A stretch of DNA of 64,000 bases from Bacteroidales bacterium (GTDB lineage Bacteria > Bacteroidota > Bacteroidia > Bacteroidales > Tenuifilaceae). The notes under the pieces were generated by a model. The model saw nothing but the letters and a program-made list of their open reading frames with translations. It was not told the origin of the DNA and ran no database searches. The position numbers and the translations under genes were made by a program. Shown here in pieces: positions 45,068 to 53,322 of the stretch; the first letter of the stretch is position 1; each line of letters begins with the position of its first letter. Where the stretch lies: positions 62,001-126,000 of the forward strand of contig JAFGDZ010000081.1 in assembly GCA_016931855.1 (NCBI GenBank). The letters are read 5' to 3'.

Positions 45068-46744
45068 ATGAGAAAAGAAGTTCAAATTATTTGTGAGAAC
45101 ACTGGCAATAGGCACATTCTGCAACCAGGCATGAGCCTTATGGAAATAGCTAAGCATCTTAAAATCGAGCTTAGCAATCCCATTCTTGGGGCAATGGTAA
45201 ACAATGAGCTAAAGGAGCTGGAGTACGAAGTTTACTCACCCAAAAACATTCGTTTTATCGATATTACCCACGCAGAAGGGATGCGCATTTACCAGCGCTC
45301 ACTGTTTTTTGTGCTGCAAAAAGCTGTTCGCGATATTCTGCCCAACGCAACGGTACGCTTTGAGCATGCCGTTTCTAAAGGTTTTTACTGCGAAATTGAT
45401 GGATGCACCGTGCCAATAGAGCTGCCCCTTATTTTCCGCATTGGCGATAGAATGCGTGAGATTATTGCAGCCGACATGCCCTTTCGTCACGATAAGATGC
45501 TCACCACCGATGCCATTAAGCTCTTTGAGCAGCTGGGCTATACCGACAAGGCCAAGCTCTTCTCTTCTCGCCCAAAGCTCTACTCATCGGTTTACTTTTT
45601 GGATGATATGGCCGATTACTTCTTTGGTTGCCTAGCCCCATCAACAGGTTACCTAAAAGTGTTCGACCTTGTAAAGTACTACCAGGGGATGCTCCTAATG
45701 ATACCCAAACGCCGTAAGCCCAATGAGCTGGAAGATATTGTTATACAGAACAAGATGTTCGATATTTTTCAGGAGTACAAGGATTGGGTCGATATTCTTG
45801 GCGTGGGAAGCATTGCCGCCATTAATGAGCAGGTTAAAGCAGGTGGCGCTAGCGAGCTAATTAAAATATCGGAGGCGCTGCACGAGAAAAAGGTTGGCCA
45901 AATTGCCGATATGATAACCAGTCGCAAAAACGGCGAAGGCGTGCGCCTTGTGCTTATCTCGGGGCCATCATCATCGGGAAAAACAACATTTGCCAAACGC
46001 CTATCCATTCAGCTTAAGGTTACGGGCCTAAAGCCATACACCATTTCGCTAGACAACTACTTTGTTGACCGCGAAAAAACCCCGCTCGACGAGCACGGCG
46101 AGTACGATTTTGAGAGCATACATGCCCTTGATATCGATAAGTTTAATGAGGATATGGTTCTACTTCTTAATGGCGAGGAGGTGGAGATACCCAAGTTTAG
46201 CTTTGAGCAGGGTAAGCGTTTTTACGATGGCACCAAAATGCAGATTGAACCCCATGGAATAATAATCCTTGAGGGAATTCATGCGCTAACCCCAGAGCTA
46301 ACCCACAAAATACCCAATAAGCAGAAGTTCAAGGTTTACGTAAGCGCCCTTACCTCCCTATCTATAGATGGGATAAACCGCATCCCAACTACCGACAATA
46401 GGCTAATTCGCCGCATTACACGAGATTACAAGTATCGGGCTTACAGTGCCTTAGATACCATTCGCCGTTGGGAGAGCGTTCGTCGTGGCGAAGATCACAA
46501 CATCTTCCCCTACCAAGAGGAGGCCGATGTAATGTTTAACTCGGCCCTGCTATTTGAATTGGGCGTGCTTAAGCGTTACGTTGAGCCAATACTAAGGGAG
46601 CTACCACCCAATGTGCCTGAGTATGCCGAGTCAACACGCTTGCTTAAGTTTTTAAGCAACATCAGCCCAATTCCCGATGAGGATATTCCACCAACATCCA
46701 TTCTTAGGGAATTCCTAGGTGGGAGCACGTTCTCCTACAAGTAG
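45068..46744 (+). CDS. TGS-domain nucleoside (uridine-type) kinase
   Basis: A 558-residue fusion. Residues 1-60 are a TGS domain (LQPGMSLMEIAKHLKIELSN), about 70-220 resemble the second additional domain of ThrRS/AlaRS (RFEHAVSKGFYCEIDG), and from 280 on is a uridine-kinase/PRK domain with Walker A LISGPSSSGKTTFAKRLS, SLDNYFVDREKTPLDEHGEY and IRRITRDYKYRAYSALDT. The same domain order is a recognised Bacteroidota/Firmicutes 'nucleoside kinase' family. Phosphoryl acceptor not known for certain. The gene ends at a terminator. Confidence 0.9.
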   Translation: MRKEVQIICENTGNRHILQPGMSLMEIAKHLKIELSNPILGAMVNNELKELEYEVYSPKNIRFIDITHAEGMRIYQRSLFFVLQKAVRDILPNATVRFEHAVSKGFYCEIDGCTVPIELPLIFRIGDRMREIIAADMPFRHDKMLTTDAIKLFEQLGYTDKAKLFSSRPKLYSSVYFLDDMADYFFGCLAPSTGYLKVFDLVKYYQGMLLMIPKRRKPNELEDIVIQNKMFDIFQEYKDWVDILGVGSIAAINEQVKAGGASELIKISEALHEKKVGQIADMITSRKNGEGVRLVLISGPSSSGKTTFAKRLSIQLKVTGLKPYTISLDNYFVDREKTPLDEHGEYDFESIHALDIDKFNEDMVLLLNGEEVEIPKFSFEQGKRFYDGTKMQIEPHGIIILEGIHALTPELTHKIPNKQKFKVYVSALTSLSIDGINRIPTTDNRLIRRITRDYKYRAYSALDTIRRWESVRRGEDHNIFPYQEEADVMFNSALLFELGVLKRYVEPILRELPPNVPEYAESTRLLKFLSNISPIPDEDIPPTSILREFLGGSTFSYK

Positions 46745-46767
46745 AAATTAGCATAATAATGCATGCG

Positions 46768-46803
46768 CGGGAAGTGTAGCCAGTACATCTTCCCGTTTTT
46801 TTT
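46768..46803 (+). terminator. Terminator of the nucleoside kinase gene
   Basis: CGGGAAG/CTTCCCG stem with inner TGT/ACA pairing, then T9. Confidence 0.87.
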
Positions 46804-47129
46804 ACCTTAACACCCCGTTTCCTCACATAAGAATGGTTGGTACAAGCAAATATTGCGCATCCGTTGTTATAGTGTAATTCCAGAGGCTCATTTTCTCAGC
46901 AAATACGCCAAGGTTAATAACTTTTACATAATTGTTTATAAGTCATTGTATTGACTGATGCTATTAGCTTTTTAATAAATTAAATTTGATATGTGGTTGC
47001 TGTTTTAAAATTTAAAATTACCCTGTAACTAAACATTTACAGCCATTTGGTGATGTGGTATTACAATATTTTACTATACTTGTACTAAAATAACCGCAAC
47101 CCGAACATAAGCTAATAAGTGCGGGCACT
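46804..47129. other. AT-rich spacer without recognised genes
   Basis: About 326 bp. The only site noted is TATACTTG at 47075-47082, one base off the -7 consensus, with TTTG at 47046-47049, which may serve the next operon. Confidence 0.6.
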
Positions 47130-48500
47130 ATGATGAGATCTTTCGTACTTCTTTTTAATATGCTAGGTGTACTTTTCCTCAACTTCATGTTGAGCGAAGA
47201 TGTTTCCCTATCTATGGATGTTCCTACAGAGGTAAGTGCGGGTGCTGAATTTGATGTTGAAGTAACCCTCAAAAAAGGAGCACTAGCCAGTTTTGCAAGA
47301 TTCCAGCAGGATTTACCGCTAGGTTTATCTGCGCAAGCTGTTGATCCTGCAAACTCAAACTTTACCTTCGAGAATCAAAAGGTAAAGTTTATTTGGCTCC
47401 GTTTACCAATGGAATCGGAATTTAAGGTAATGTACCGCGTTAGGGTTGATGAGCGCCTAAAAGGCCAGTTCGACCTTAAAGGGCTTTTCTCGTATATCGA
47501 AGGAAATGAGCGCAAGTCGGTTCCTGTAGGTTCAAATGCCATTGTTATTCGTCCCTCAAGCAAAATTAATCCTGAGCTTATTGTTGATATCAACGAGTTC
47601 CAGAACCTTGTTCCCGTTCAGCCACCAGTATCGCTGGTTGCAAGCAACGTACGTTGCATAAGGCAGCAGCCTTACGTTTCGGGCGACAATAACGATATGG
47701 TAGTTAACGTATTGGTTAGCAAGGGCAGCACGGAGAAATTCGCTAAAATAGAAGAGGCTGTTCCACAAGGATATAGAGCCGAAGCCATTGAAACCCGCGA
47801 TGCCATATTTTCCTATAAAGATGGTACCGTTAAGTTCATTTGGATGAACCTCCCTGCAGAGCAGCGCTTTGTAGTGTCCTACAAGCTTATTCCAGATAAT
47901 GGCGTAGGTGAGCCCAATCCAATAATTGACGGTAAATTTTCGTTCATACTTAACGACGCTACACAGGTAATAGATGTGGTGCAGAGAGAGGTTAACCTTG
48001 CATCGCCCGACGCCAAAACTATAGAGGGACTTATTTCATCGGTTCCTGCTCCAAACTTGAGCATCCCCACAGGGAAGCAGCCAACAAGTACCAGCTTTAC
48101 TCCTAGCGCCGATGGTGGAGTTGAAATCCCTGTTGAGTACAAAAAAATAGAAGGCAAGCCTAGGCGCGCAACACAGCCTATTGCCGAAATGGTTAATATG
48201 CTTGAACCCGAGGAGGGCGTTTACTATAGAGTGCAAATTGCTGCGGGACACAAGCTGGTTAACGTGAAGCGTTACTTTGGAAAGTACAACATAAAAGAGG
48301 AGGTGCGAACCGAAGAGCATCAGGGTTGGTATAAGTATTCAATTGGCTCATTCCCTGAGTATAAACTAGCTCGCGACTATAGAGTTACTCTTTGGAATAC
48401 CACCCCAATAAACGATGCCTTTGTTGCGGCTTATAATAATGGTAATCGTATTACGGTTCAGGAAGCGCTTATGATTACTAATCAGAAATGGTACCGCTAG
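47130..48500 (+). CDS. Exported protein with duplicated beta-domain and SPOR-like C-terminus
   Basis: A 456-residue protein with a hydrophobic N-terminus (SFVLLFNMLGVLFLNFML). Two related segments follow: about 55-110 (FARFQQDLPLGLSAQAVD to LPMESEFKVMYRV) and about 205-260 (FAKIEEAVPQGYRAEAIE to LPAEQRFVVSYKL), each with a KFIW core, so the domain is duplicated. The C-terminal 80 residues begin YYRVQIAAGHKLVNVKRYFG and look like a SPOR domain, which binds denuded peptidoglycan. The gene is 20 bp upstream of a barrel/EF-hand protein and probably in one operon. Function unknown. Confidence 0.75.
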   Translation: MMRSFVLLFNMLGVLFLNFMLSEDVSLSMDVPTEVSAGAEFDVEVTLKKGALASFARFQQDLPLGLSAQAVDPANSNFTFENQKVKFIWLRLPMESEFKVMYRVRVDERLKGQFDLKGLFSYIEGNERKSVPVGSNAIVIRPSSKINPELIVDINEFQNLVPVQPPVSLVASNVRCIRQQPYVSGDNNDMVVNVLVSKGSTEKFAKIEEAVPQGYRAEAIETRDAIFSYKDGTVKFIWMNLPAEQRFVVSYKLIPDNGVGEPNPIIDGKFSFILNDATQVIDVVQREVNLASPDAKTIEGLISSVPAPNLSIPTGKQPTSTSFTPSADGGVEIPVEYKKIEGKPRRATQPIAEMVNMLEPEEGVYYRVQIAAGHKLVNVKRYFGKYNIKEEVRTEEHQGWYKYSIGSFPEYKLARDYRVTLWNTTPINDAFVAAYNNGNRITVQEALMITNQKWYR

Positions 48501-48520
48501 TTTATTGAATTGGCCAAACA

Positions 48521-49960
48521 ATGCAAAAGACAAACCTTACATACCGCATTTTAACCATTCTTGCCGTTCTTCTTTTTGCCTCGGTATTTACCGCACAGGC
48601 TCAGGAAGAAGAAAAGAACTATTGGGAAACTCAGCTCGAGGAAGAGGTGGAGGTGCTAAACCCTGTTTATAAGCCAGTAGTTTCATTTGGTGCAGGGGTG
48701 TTTAGCTTCCTGGGCGATGTAAAAAGCCCTGGAATGTCGCCTTTGGCTGGTCAGTTTGGCTATCGCGTAAACGTATCAACCCTTTTTGGAAAGAAAAACT
48801 TCTTTAAGCTCAACTTCTTTGTGATGATGGGAAATGTGCGGGGGCACAATTTCGACTACTCCTTGAAGTTTCAGCAGAACCCAGCTCTACTTCCTGTTGA
48901 CGATAATAACGATCCCATATACTTCAACTCGGCATTTAGTACCGATTTTTACGAGTTCGGCGCTAATGTTGAGTATGGTTTTGGGCATTTTCTGAGTGCC
49001 GATAAAAAGTTTCGCCCATTTGTTTCCTTGGGTGTAGCTCCACTTCAGTTTACGCCTAAAGGCGATTTACGCAATACCTCTGGAGGATATTACCACTATT
49101 GGAGCGATGGCACAATACGCAACATTGCCCAAGCAGCGCCTAACAGTTGGTCTTCCACAATAATCAGTCGCGATGGCGATTATGAAACTGATCTCTCAAA
49201 GCAGGACTATTTTGGGCAAGGAGGGTATTCACAAACCACTGTGGTATTTCCGTTAGAATTTGGCTTTGACTTTTATTTATCCGATAGGGTGAGCTTACGT
49301 GTGGCCTCATCAATTCACTACGCTCTTTCCGATGATATTGATAATCTAAACCCAACAGCTGCAAAAAAGTATGGGATAAAGGATAATGGGTTTAACGACA
49401 TGTTCTCCTTTACCTACTTTACCATTAATCTCGATTTGTGGTCCGATCCAAAGACTATGCTAATTGAGAAAATGTTTGCAGACTATGACTTTGATTACGT
49501 TCTCCTTTCCGATGAGGATAGCGACTTTGTTCTCGATGTGGCCGATGAGTGCCCCGGTACTCCGCTTGGAGTGGCTGTTGATACTCTTGGCTGTCCTTTC
49601 GACTCTGACGCTGACGGAATCTATGATTACATGGACGACGAAGTAGCCACCCCTGTTGGTGCTATTGTTGATGAGCGAGGCGTTCAGTTATCGGATGATG
49701 TGCTTGCCGAGATGTTTAACTTTGGTGACGCAGTTCTTAGGAAAGAGGTTCGCGTTATTCCTGTGGCTCCAATTTGGACCCGCAGCGTAACCTTTACTCC
49801 TGGTGTAATTCCTGATAAGTTTAAAGCTGTTGATGCCGATGCCGATGGGTATATCTCATTTGCAGAGCTTCTTGCAGCTATAGATAAGTACTTTGATCAG
49901 GAGTCCAAGTACTCCGTAGATGATGTGTATGAACTTAATGATTTCTTCTTTGCGCAGTAA
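48521..49960 (+). CDS. Outer membrane barrel protein with thrombospondin-type-3 calcium motif and EF-hand-like tail
   Basis: A 479-residue protein with signal peptide (TILAVLLFASVFTAQAQ), a roughly 300-residue beta-barrel-like part (SFGAGVFSFLGDVKSPGMSP, VVFPLEFGFDFYLSDRVSLR), a thrombospondin-type-3-like stretch (LDVADECPGTPLGVAVDTLG, DSDADGIYDYMDDE), and a C-terminal EF-hand loop DADADGYISFAEL followed by DKYFDQES. Both acidic loops suggest calcium binding. Unlike OmpA there is no recognisable OmpA peptidoglycan domain after the repeats. It follows the SPOR-domain gene. Confidence 0.8.
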   Translation: MQKTNLTYRILTILAVLLFASVFTAQAQEEEKNYWETQLEEEVEVLNPVYKPVVSFGAGVFSFLGDVKSPGMSPLAGQFGYRVNVSTLFGKKNFFKLNFFVMMGNVRGHNFDYSLKFQQNPALLPVDDNNDPIYFNSAFSTDFYEFGANVEYGFGHFLSADKKFRPFVSLGVAPLQFTPKGDLRNTSGGYYHYWSDGTIRNIAQAAPNSWSSTIISRDGDYETDLSKQDYFGQGGYSQTTVVFPLEFGFDFYLSDRVSLRVASSIHYALSDDIDNLNPTAAKKYGIKDNGFNDMFSFTYFTINLDLWSDPKTMLIEKMFADYDFDYVLLSDEDSDFVLDVADECPGTPLGVAVDTLGCPFDSDADGIYDYMDDEVATPVGAIVDERGVQLSDDVLAEMFNFGDAVLRKEVRVIPVAPIWTRSVTFTPGVIPDKFKAVDADADGYISFAELLAAIDKYFDQESKYSVDDVYELNDFFFAQ

Positions 49961-49980
49961 ATGCTATTTATCCCCCAATA

Positions 49981-50007
49981 AAAAAGCCCCTGAATAAGGG
50001 GCTTTTT
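49981..50007 (+). terminator. Terminator of the envelope operon
   Basis: AAAAAGCCCCT/AGGGGCTTTTT stem, GAATA loop. It ends 1 bp before the left end of the MITE-like element. Confidence 0.9.
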
Positions 50008-50156
50008 ACATTTATATATCAATGTCGTTTAGCTAAGATTTTAGTTTTCCTTATAACTACTCTTAGCTATTTCATAGTATTACTCTCGACCCCGACAATC
50101 CGATACCCTTTGTTAATCCTACCCTTTTAGGGCAGGACGTTAGCTGGTATAGCATG

Positions 50157-50189
50157 CCGTGGGCAATTCGCGTTGCTCATTACCCACGG
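50157..50189. repeat. Hairpin module in the MITE-like element
   Basis: CCGTGGG (50157-50163) and CCCACGG (50183-50189) enclose a 19-nt segment. From memory, hairpins of this form recur in Bacteroidota intergenic repeats. Confidence 0.7.
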
Positions 50190-50195
50190 TTATTG

Positions 50196-50220
50196 ATATA
50201 GCGCCAATTTGTGGCTATAT
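50196..50220. repeat. Hairpin module in the MITE-like element
   Basis: ATATAGC/GCTATAT, 7-bp stem, 11-nt loop. Confidence 0.65.
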
Positions 50221-50235
50221 GTTAGCGGACGCATA

Positions 50236-50326
50236 AAGCCTGAAAGGCTTAAATCTCAATAACTCTAGGTGAAGCCGAGGGAGCAAGAAGGTACGCCTAA
50301 ATGTGCCCCGAAGGGGTGCTACATTT
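50236..50326. repeat. Paired hairpin module in the MITE-like element
   Basis: AGCC-TGAA-AGGCT at 50237-50249 and CCCC-GAA-GGGG at 50306-50316, the latter inside outer arms AAATGT...ACATTT. The sequence between (CTCAATAACTCTAGGTGAAG) resembles the linker of a recurrent Bacteroidota intergenic repeat. Confidence 0.65.
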
Positions 50327-50458
50327 GTGCCAAGGCTTTGAGGATGCACTACCTTTTGCATTGATTGTATGTAACTTGCTAGCCAGTCGATTAAGTGTTT
50401 AAACAAATACTAGAAAAGGACGACTAGCTATACGACATTGATTTATATATGGTATGCG

Positions 50459-50911
50459 CTAACGTTTCATATACCTGTCCATTTCCCGCTTTGTGTCCTT
50501 GGACTTAAGGTCTTCGCGCTTATCATGTAGCTTCTTACCGCGGGCAAGGCCAATTTCTAGCTTTGCAAGCCCTTTCTCGTTTACAAAAAGCTTAATAGCA
50601 ACAATGGTTAAGCCCTTTTCCTGCGACTGGCGCTGAAGCTTATGTAGCTCTTTACCCGTAAGCAGTAGCTTTCTGGGACGCTTGGGCTCGTGGTTGTTGT
50701 AGGTGCCAAAGGTGTACTCGGCAATATGCATCCCCTTAACCCAAAGTTCCCCTTCAATAAAATGGCAGTAGCAGTCAACTAGGCTGGCCTTACTCTGCCT
50801 AATGGACTTAATCTCGGTTCCTGTTAGCACAATTCCAGCAACGTAGGTCTCAATTATCTCAAACTGAAAAAAGGCCTTTTTATTCTTTATAACGATTTTA
50901 TTGTTTGCCAT
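50459..50911 (-). CDS. smpB: SsrA-binding protein SmpB
   Basis: Binds tmRNA and brings it to stalled ribosomes in trans-translation. The 150-residue protein has [40 protein letters not shown] and [19 protein letters not shown], and the conserved basic tail [20 protein letters not shown]. No tmRNA gene (ssrA) is within the window. It is 5 bp downstream of the Yip1-like gene in the same direction, so they are probably cotranscribed. The MITE-like element ends 7 bp beyond the stop codon. Confidence 0.96.
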   Translation of the reverse strand: MANNKIVIKNKKAFFQFEIIETYVAGIVLTGTEIKSIRQSKASLVDCYCHFIEGELWVKGMHIAEYTFGTYNNHEPKRPRKLLLTGKELHKLQRQSQEKGLTIVAIKLFVNEKGLAKLEIGLARGKKLHDKREDLKSKDTKREMDRYMKR

Positions 50912-50915
50912 AGTG

Positions 50916-51497
50916 TTATGCTAAAGTTAAGCTGAAAAGAGGGCCCAGTAGTAGCTCAATTATAAATACAACCATTGCAAAAAGGAGGAAAATAATAAAA
51001 ACGAATCCCACTTTGCGTTCGGGTTTTATGCTAAGCATTGGTGCCAATCCTTTGTAAAATATGTATAGGCTATAAATCCCAAGAAGCATAAAAAATACTT
51101 TGAACGTGGGCATGAATCGGGATATCGATGCCACTAGGAAGAATACCGATGCCGAAAAGGTAACTAGCTTAAGCGCCTTTGCCATATTTTTAGTGCCACC
51201 AAACGATGTTGAAAGCTCATTTGCGATATATGAAATGGCAACAACTCCCAGCAATCCATTCACAAAGGCGGCAATAAGATGCCTAATGGCAAACCATATA
51301 TCTTGGTTAATGAGGAATACGCCAAGGAACGATACGGTGGAGCAAATAGCCATAAGCGGAATTAGGAACCCCCAAACAATTTGCGATTTTGATTCGGGTT
51401 CCGTAGCCTCGTTGTTCCATGCCGTTTCGGGTTCAACAACCGATTTGGCAATGCGCTTTAAATTGCTTGTGATATCTTTTATTGTGTATCGGCTCAT
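50916..51497 (-). CDS. Yip1-family integral membrane protein
   Basis: A 193-residue protein with a short cytoplasmic N-terminus and five hydrophobic helices ([92 protein letters not shown]). The pattern and the GxxxxxLxIFYKGL region fit the Yip1 domain family. The start is set at the ATG at 51497: a -7 box at 51525-51532 overlaps the earlier in-frame start codon at 51527, which would not be in the message. Function unknown in bacteria. Confidence 0.8.
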   Translation of the reverse strand: MSRYTIKDITSNLKRIAKSVVEPETAWNNEATEPESKSQIVWGFLIPLMAICSTVSFLGVFLINQDIWFAIRHLIAAFVNGLLGVVAISYIANELSTSFGGTKNMAKALKLVTFSASVFFLVASISRFMPTFKVFFMLLGIYSLYIFYKGLAPMLSIKPERKVGFVFIIFLLFAMVVFIIELLLGPLFSLTLA

Positions 51498-51524
51498 GAA
51501 AGTCGTTGGTTTTAGGACAGTGTA

Positions 51525-51532
51525 CAAAATTA
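51525..51532 (-). promoter_or_regulatory. -7 promoter element of the Yip1-smpB operon
   Basis: Minus-strand TAATTTTG fits TAnnTTTG; predicted leader about 25 nt to the ATG at 51497. Confidence 0.55.
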
Positions 51533-51571
51533 GCTAATTTTACACCATATACTACAATTCTACTATTAAGG

Positions 51572-52498
51572 ATGCCAGATAACCGCTACGAACTAATTAC
51601 TATACTTGGCCCAACGGCAGTTGGTAAAACTGCTGTGGCTGCAAACTTGGCTTTAGCTATTGATGGGGAGATAATTAGCGCCGACTCAAGGCAGGTTTAC
51701 CGCGGAATGGATATTGGTACGGGCAAGGATTTAGCCGATTACACTATCAATTCCATTTGCATACCCTATCACCTTATTGATATTGCTGATGCTGGCGATA
51801 AGTACAATGTGTTCAGGTTTCAGTCCGATTTTCTTTCGGCCTATAACCACATTAGGCACCTGGGCAAACAGCCTATTCTGTGTGGTGGAACGGGAATGTA
51901 CATAGAGGCTGTAACCAAGGGGTATAAAATGGTTAGCGTTCCAGTTAACGAGCCGCTTAGAGCCGAACTTGATGCCAAATCGGACGAAGAGCTGGAGCAG
52001 ATGCTCCGTTCCTTGAAGCAGGTGCATAACCGCTCCGATTTTGATACCCGCAAACGCACCATACGCGCAATAGAGATTGAGCTGCACCAGCAAAGCAGTG
52101 GGCATAGCTTTACGTTTCCAAGTATAAACAATATTTACTTTGGAATTGCTGTTGATAGGGAGATAAGGCGTAACCGCATAACCCAACGGCTAAAGGATAG
52201 GCTACGTGAGGGGATGATAGAGGAGGTGCAAGGTCTTATTAGTGCTGGTGTACCCGTTAGCACCCTTATATTCTATGGGCTGGAGTATAAATTTGTGGCC
52301 ATGTACCTAGTTGGTGAGCTAACGTACAACGACATGTTCTCGCAGCTAAATGCCGCTATACATCAATTCGCTAAAAGGCAGATGACCTGGTTTAGAAAGA
52401 TGGAGCGCAGCGGCGATACAATACATTGGATTGATGGTACTTTGCCGATGGATGAGAAAATAAATCAGATTATGAGCACTATACAGCAATACCGTTAA
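51572..52498 (+). CDS. miaA: tRNA dimethylallyltransferase
   Basis: Adds the dimethylallyl group to A37 of tRNAs that read UNN codons. The 308-residue protein has the P-loop TILGPTAVGKTAVAANLA, EIISADSRQVYRGMDIGTGK, HLIDIADAGDKYNVFRFQ and ILCGGTGMYIEAVTKGY, and the C-terminal QLNAAIHQFAKRQMTWFR. The start is set at the ATG at 51572, right before the family's first strand; the 22 codons open upstream are in the promoter region of the divergent gene. Confidence 0.96.
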   Translation: MPDNRYELITILGPTAVGKTAVAANLALAIDGEIISADSRQVYRGMDIGTGKDLADYTINSICIPYHLIDIADAGDKYNVFRFQSDFLSAYNHIRHLGKQPILCGGTGMYIEAVTKGYKMVSVPVNEPLRAELDAKSDEELEQMLRSLKQVHNRSDFDTRKRTIRAIEIELHQQSSGHSFTFPSINNIYFGIAVDREIRRNRITQRLKDRLREGMIEEVQGLISAGVPVSTLIFYGLEYKFVAMYLVGELTYNDMFSQLNAAIHQFAKRQMTWFRKMERSGDTIHWIDGTLPMDEKINQIMSTIQQYR

Positions 52499-52537
52499 AA
52501 TTTGTAACTTGTTAACTGCTAAGTAAAAAATCTTTTA

Positions 52538-53266
52538 ATGACGACTCTTGGACGCGATATAGATGCCTTACTTAACTGCAATTCTGCTGGGAATATAAGC
52601 TTTATCGGTTTTTTCTCCACGCATAATGCCATAGAGGTAAAACCGGTGAACAGTTCCGTTTTTGCAAGCGGTGTTAGCGATGAGCTGTGGTGGTACTCCG
52701 CAGCCAATAATATTGCAGATTTCAAGCAGTTCCTAAAGGAGCTAAAGGGGCGTATTGCATATCTTGCCGTACTAACCAATGAGCAGCTGGCCGCTGTAAA
52801 AGAGCACTATAGCTTTGAGTGGACATTATCGTGCATGCGTTATATCCTCCCAAGTAATGTGTCTATTAGCAATATACAGGAGAATATTAACCCCAGCAAG
52901 CTTAAAGTTACCGATGCTAACACAGTATATCTCAACTCAAACTACAATACATACACCAATCCCGTGTACATTGCAGGGCAAATAGCCAATGGGCCATCGG
53001 TGGGAGTAAGGTCTAATGGGAAACTTGTTGGGTGGGCGCTAACGCACGACGATACCGCTTTGGGCATGCTCCACGTTATGGACGATTACAGGCGCAAAGG
53101 GATTGCTCGTGCTCTGGTTACTTCATTAATTGGGCAGATACGTGAAAAGGGATGCGTTCCATTTACCTATGTGGAGCATAGCAATGAGGCATCTAATACC
53201 TTGGTGCGCTCGTTAGGGTTTGTTCCCGATAGAAATGTACACTGGGTTAAAGTAAACCTTAAATAG
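52538..53266 (+). CDS. GNAT-family acyltransferase (FR47 / glycine N-acyltransferase type)
   Basis: A 242-residue protein. The first 120 residues are a divergent N-terminal GNAT half; the C-terminal half has the acetyl-CoA site HDDTALGMLHVMDDYRRKGI and ARALVTSLIGQIREKGCVPF, then EHSNEASNTLVRSLGFVPDR. This follows the FR47/GLYAT pattern. Substrate unknown. It follows miaA by 39 bp. Confidence 0.82.
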   Translation: MTTLGRDIDALLNCNSAGNISFIGFFSTHNAIEVKPVNSSVFASGVSDELWWYSAANNIADFKQFLKELKGRIAYLAVLTNEQLAAVKEHYSFEWTLSCMRYILPSNVSISNIQENINPSKLKVTDANTVYLNSNYNTYTNPVYIAGQIANGPSVGVRSNGKLVGWALTHDDTALGMLHVMDDYRRKGIARALVTSLIGQIREKGCVPFTYVEHSNEASNTLVRSLGFVPDRNVHWVKVNLK

Positions 53267-53322
53267 GAATTGATATCAGAATAACTGTGTCTTTATAAAG
53301 AATGAACATTAACTAAATACAA

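Larger units (their letters stand above)
50009..50451. mobile_element. MITE-like element with 26-bp imperfect terminal inverted repeats
   Basis: The left end 50009-50034 and the reverse complement of the right end 50426-50451 agree at 23 of 26 positions, around a common core ATCAATGTCGT. The roughly 443-bp interior has no transposase and is rich in small hairpins. Target-site duplication is not clear; a TA flanks the left end and one is near, but not at, the right end. It fills the gap between the upstream terminator and the smpB stop codon. Confidence 0.7.

Noticed and set aside
51506-51571. Longer start for miaA
   Set aside because: These codons fall in the divergent promoter region and precede the family's first strand; the ATG at 51572 fits.
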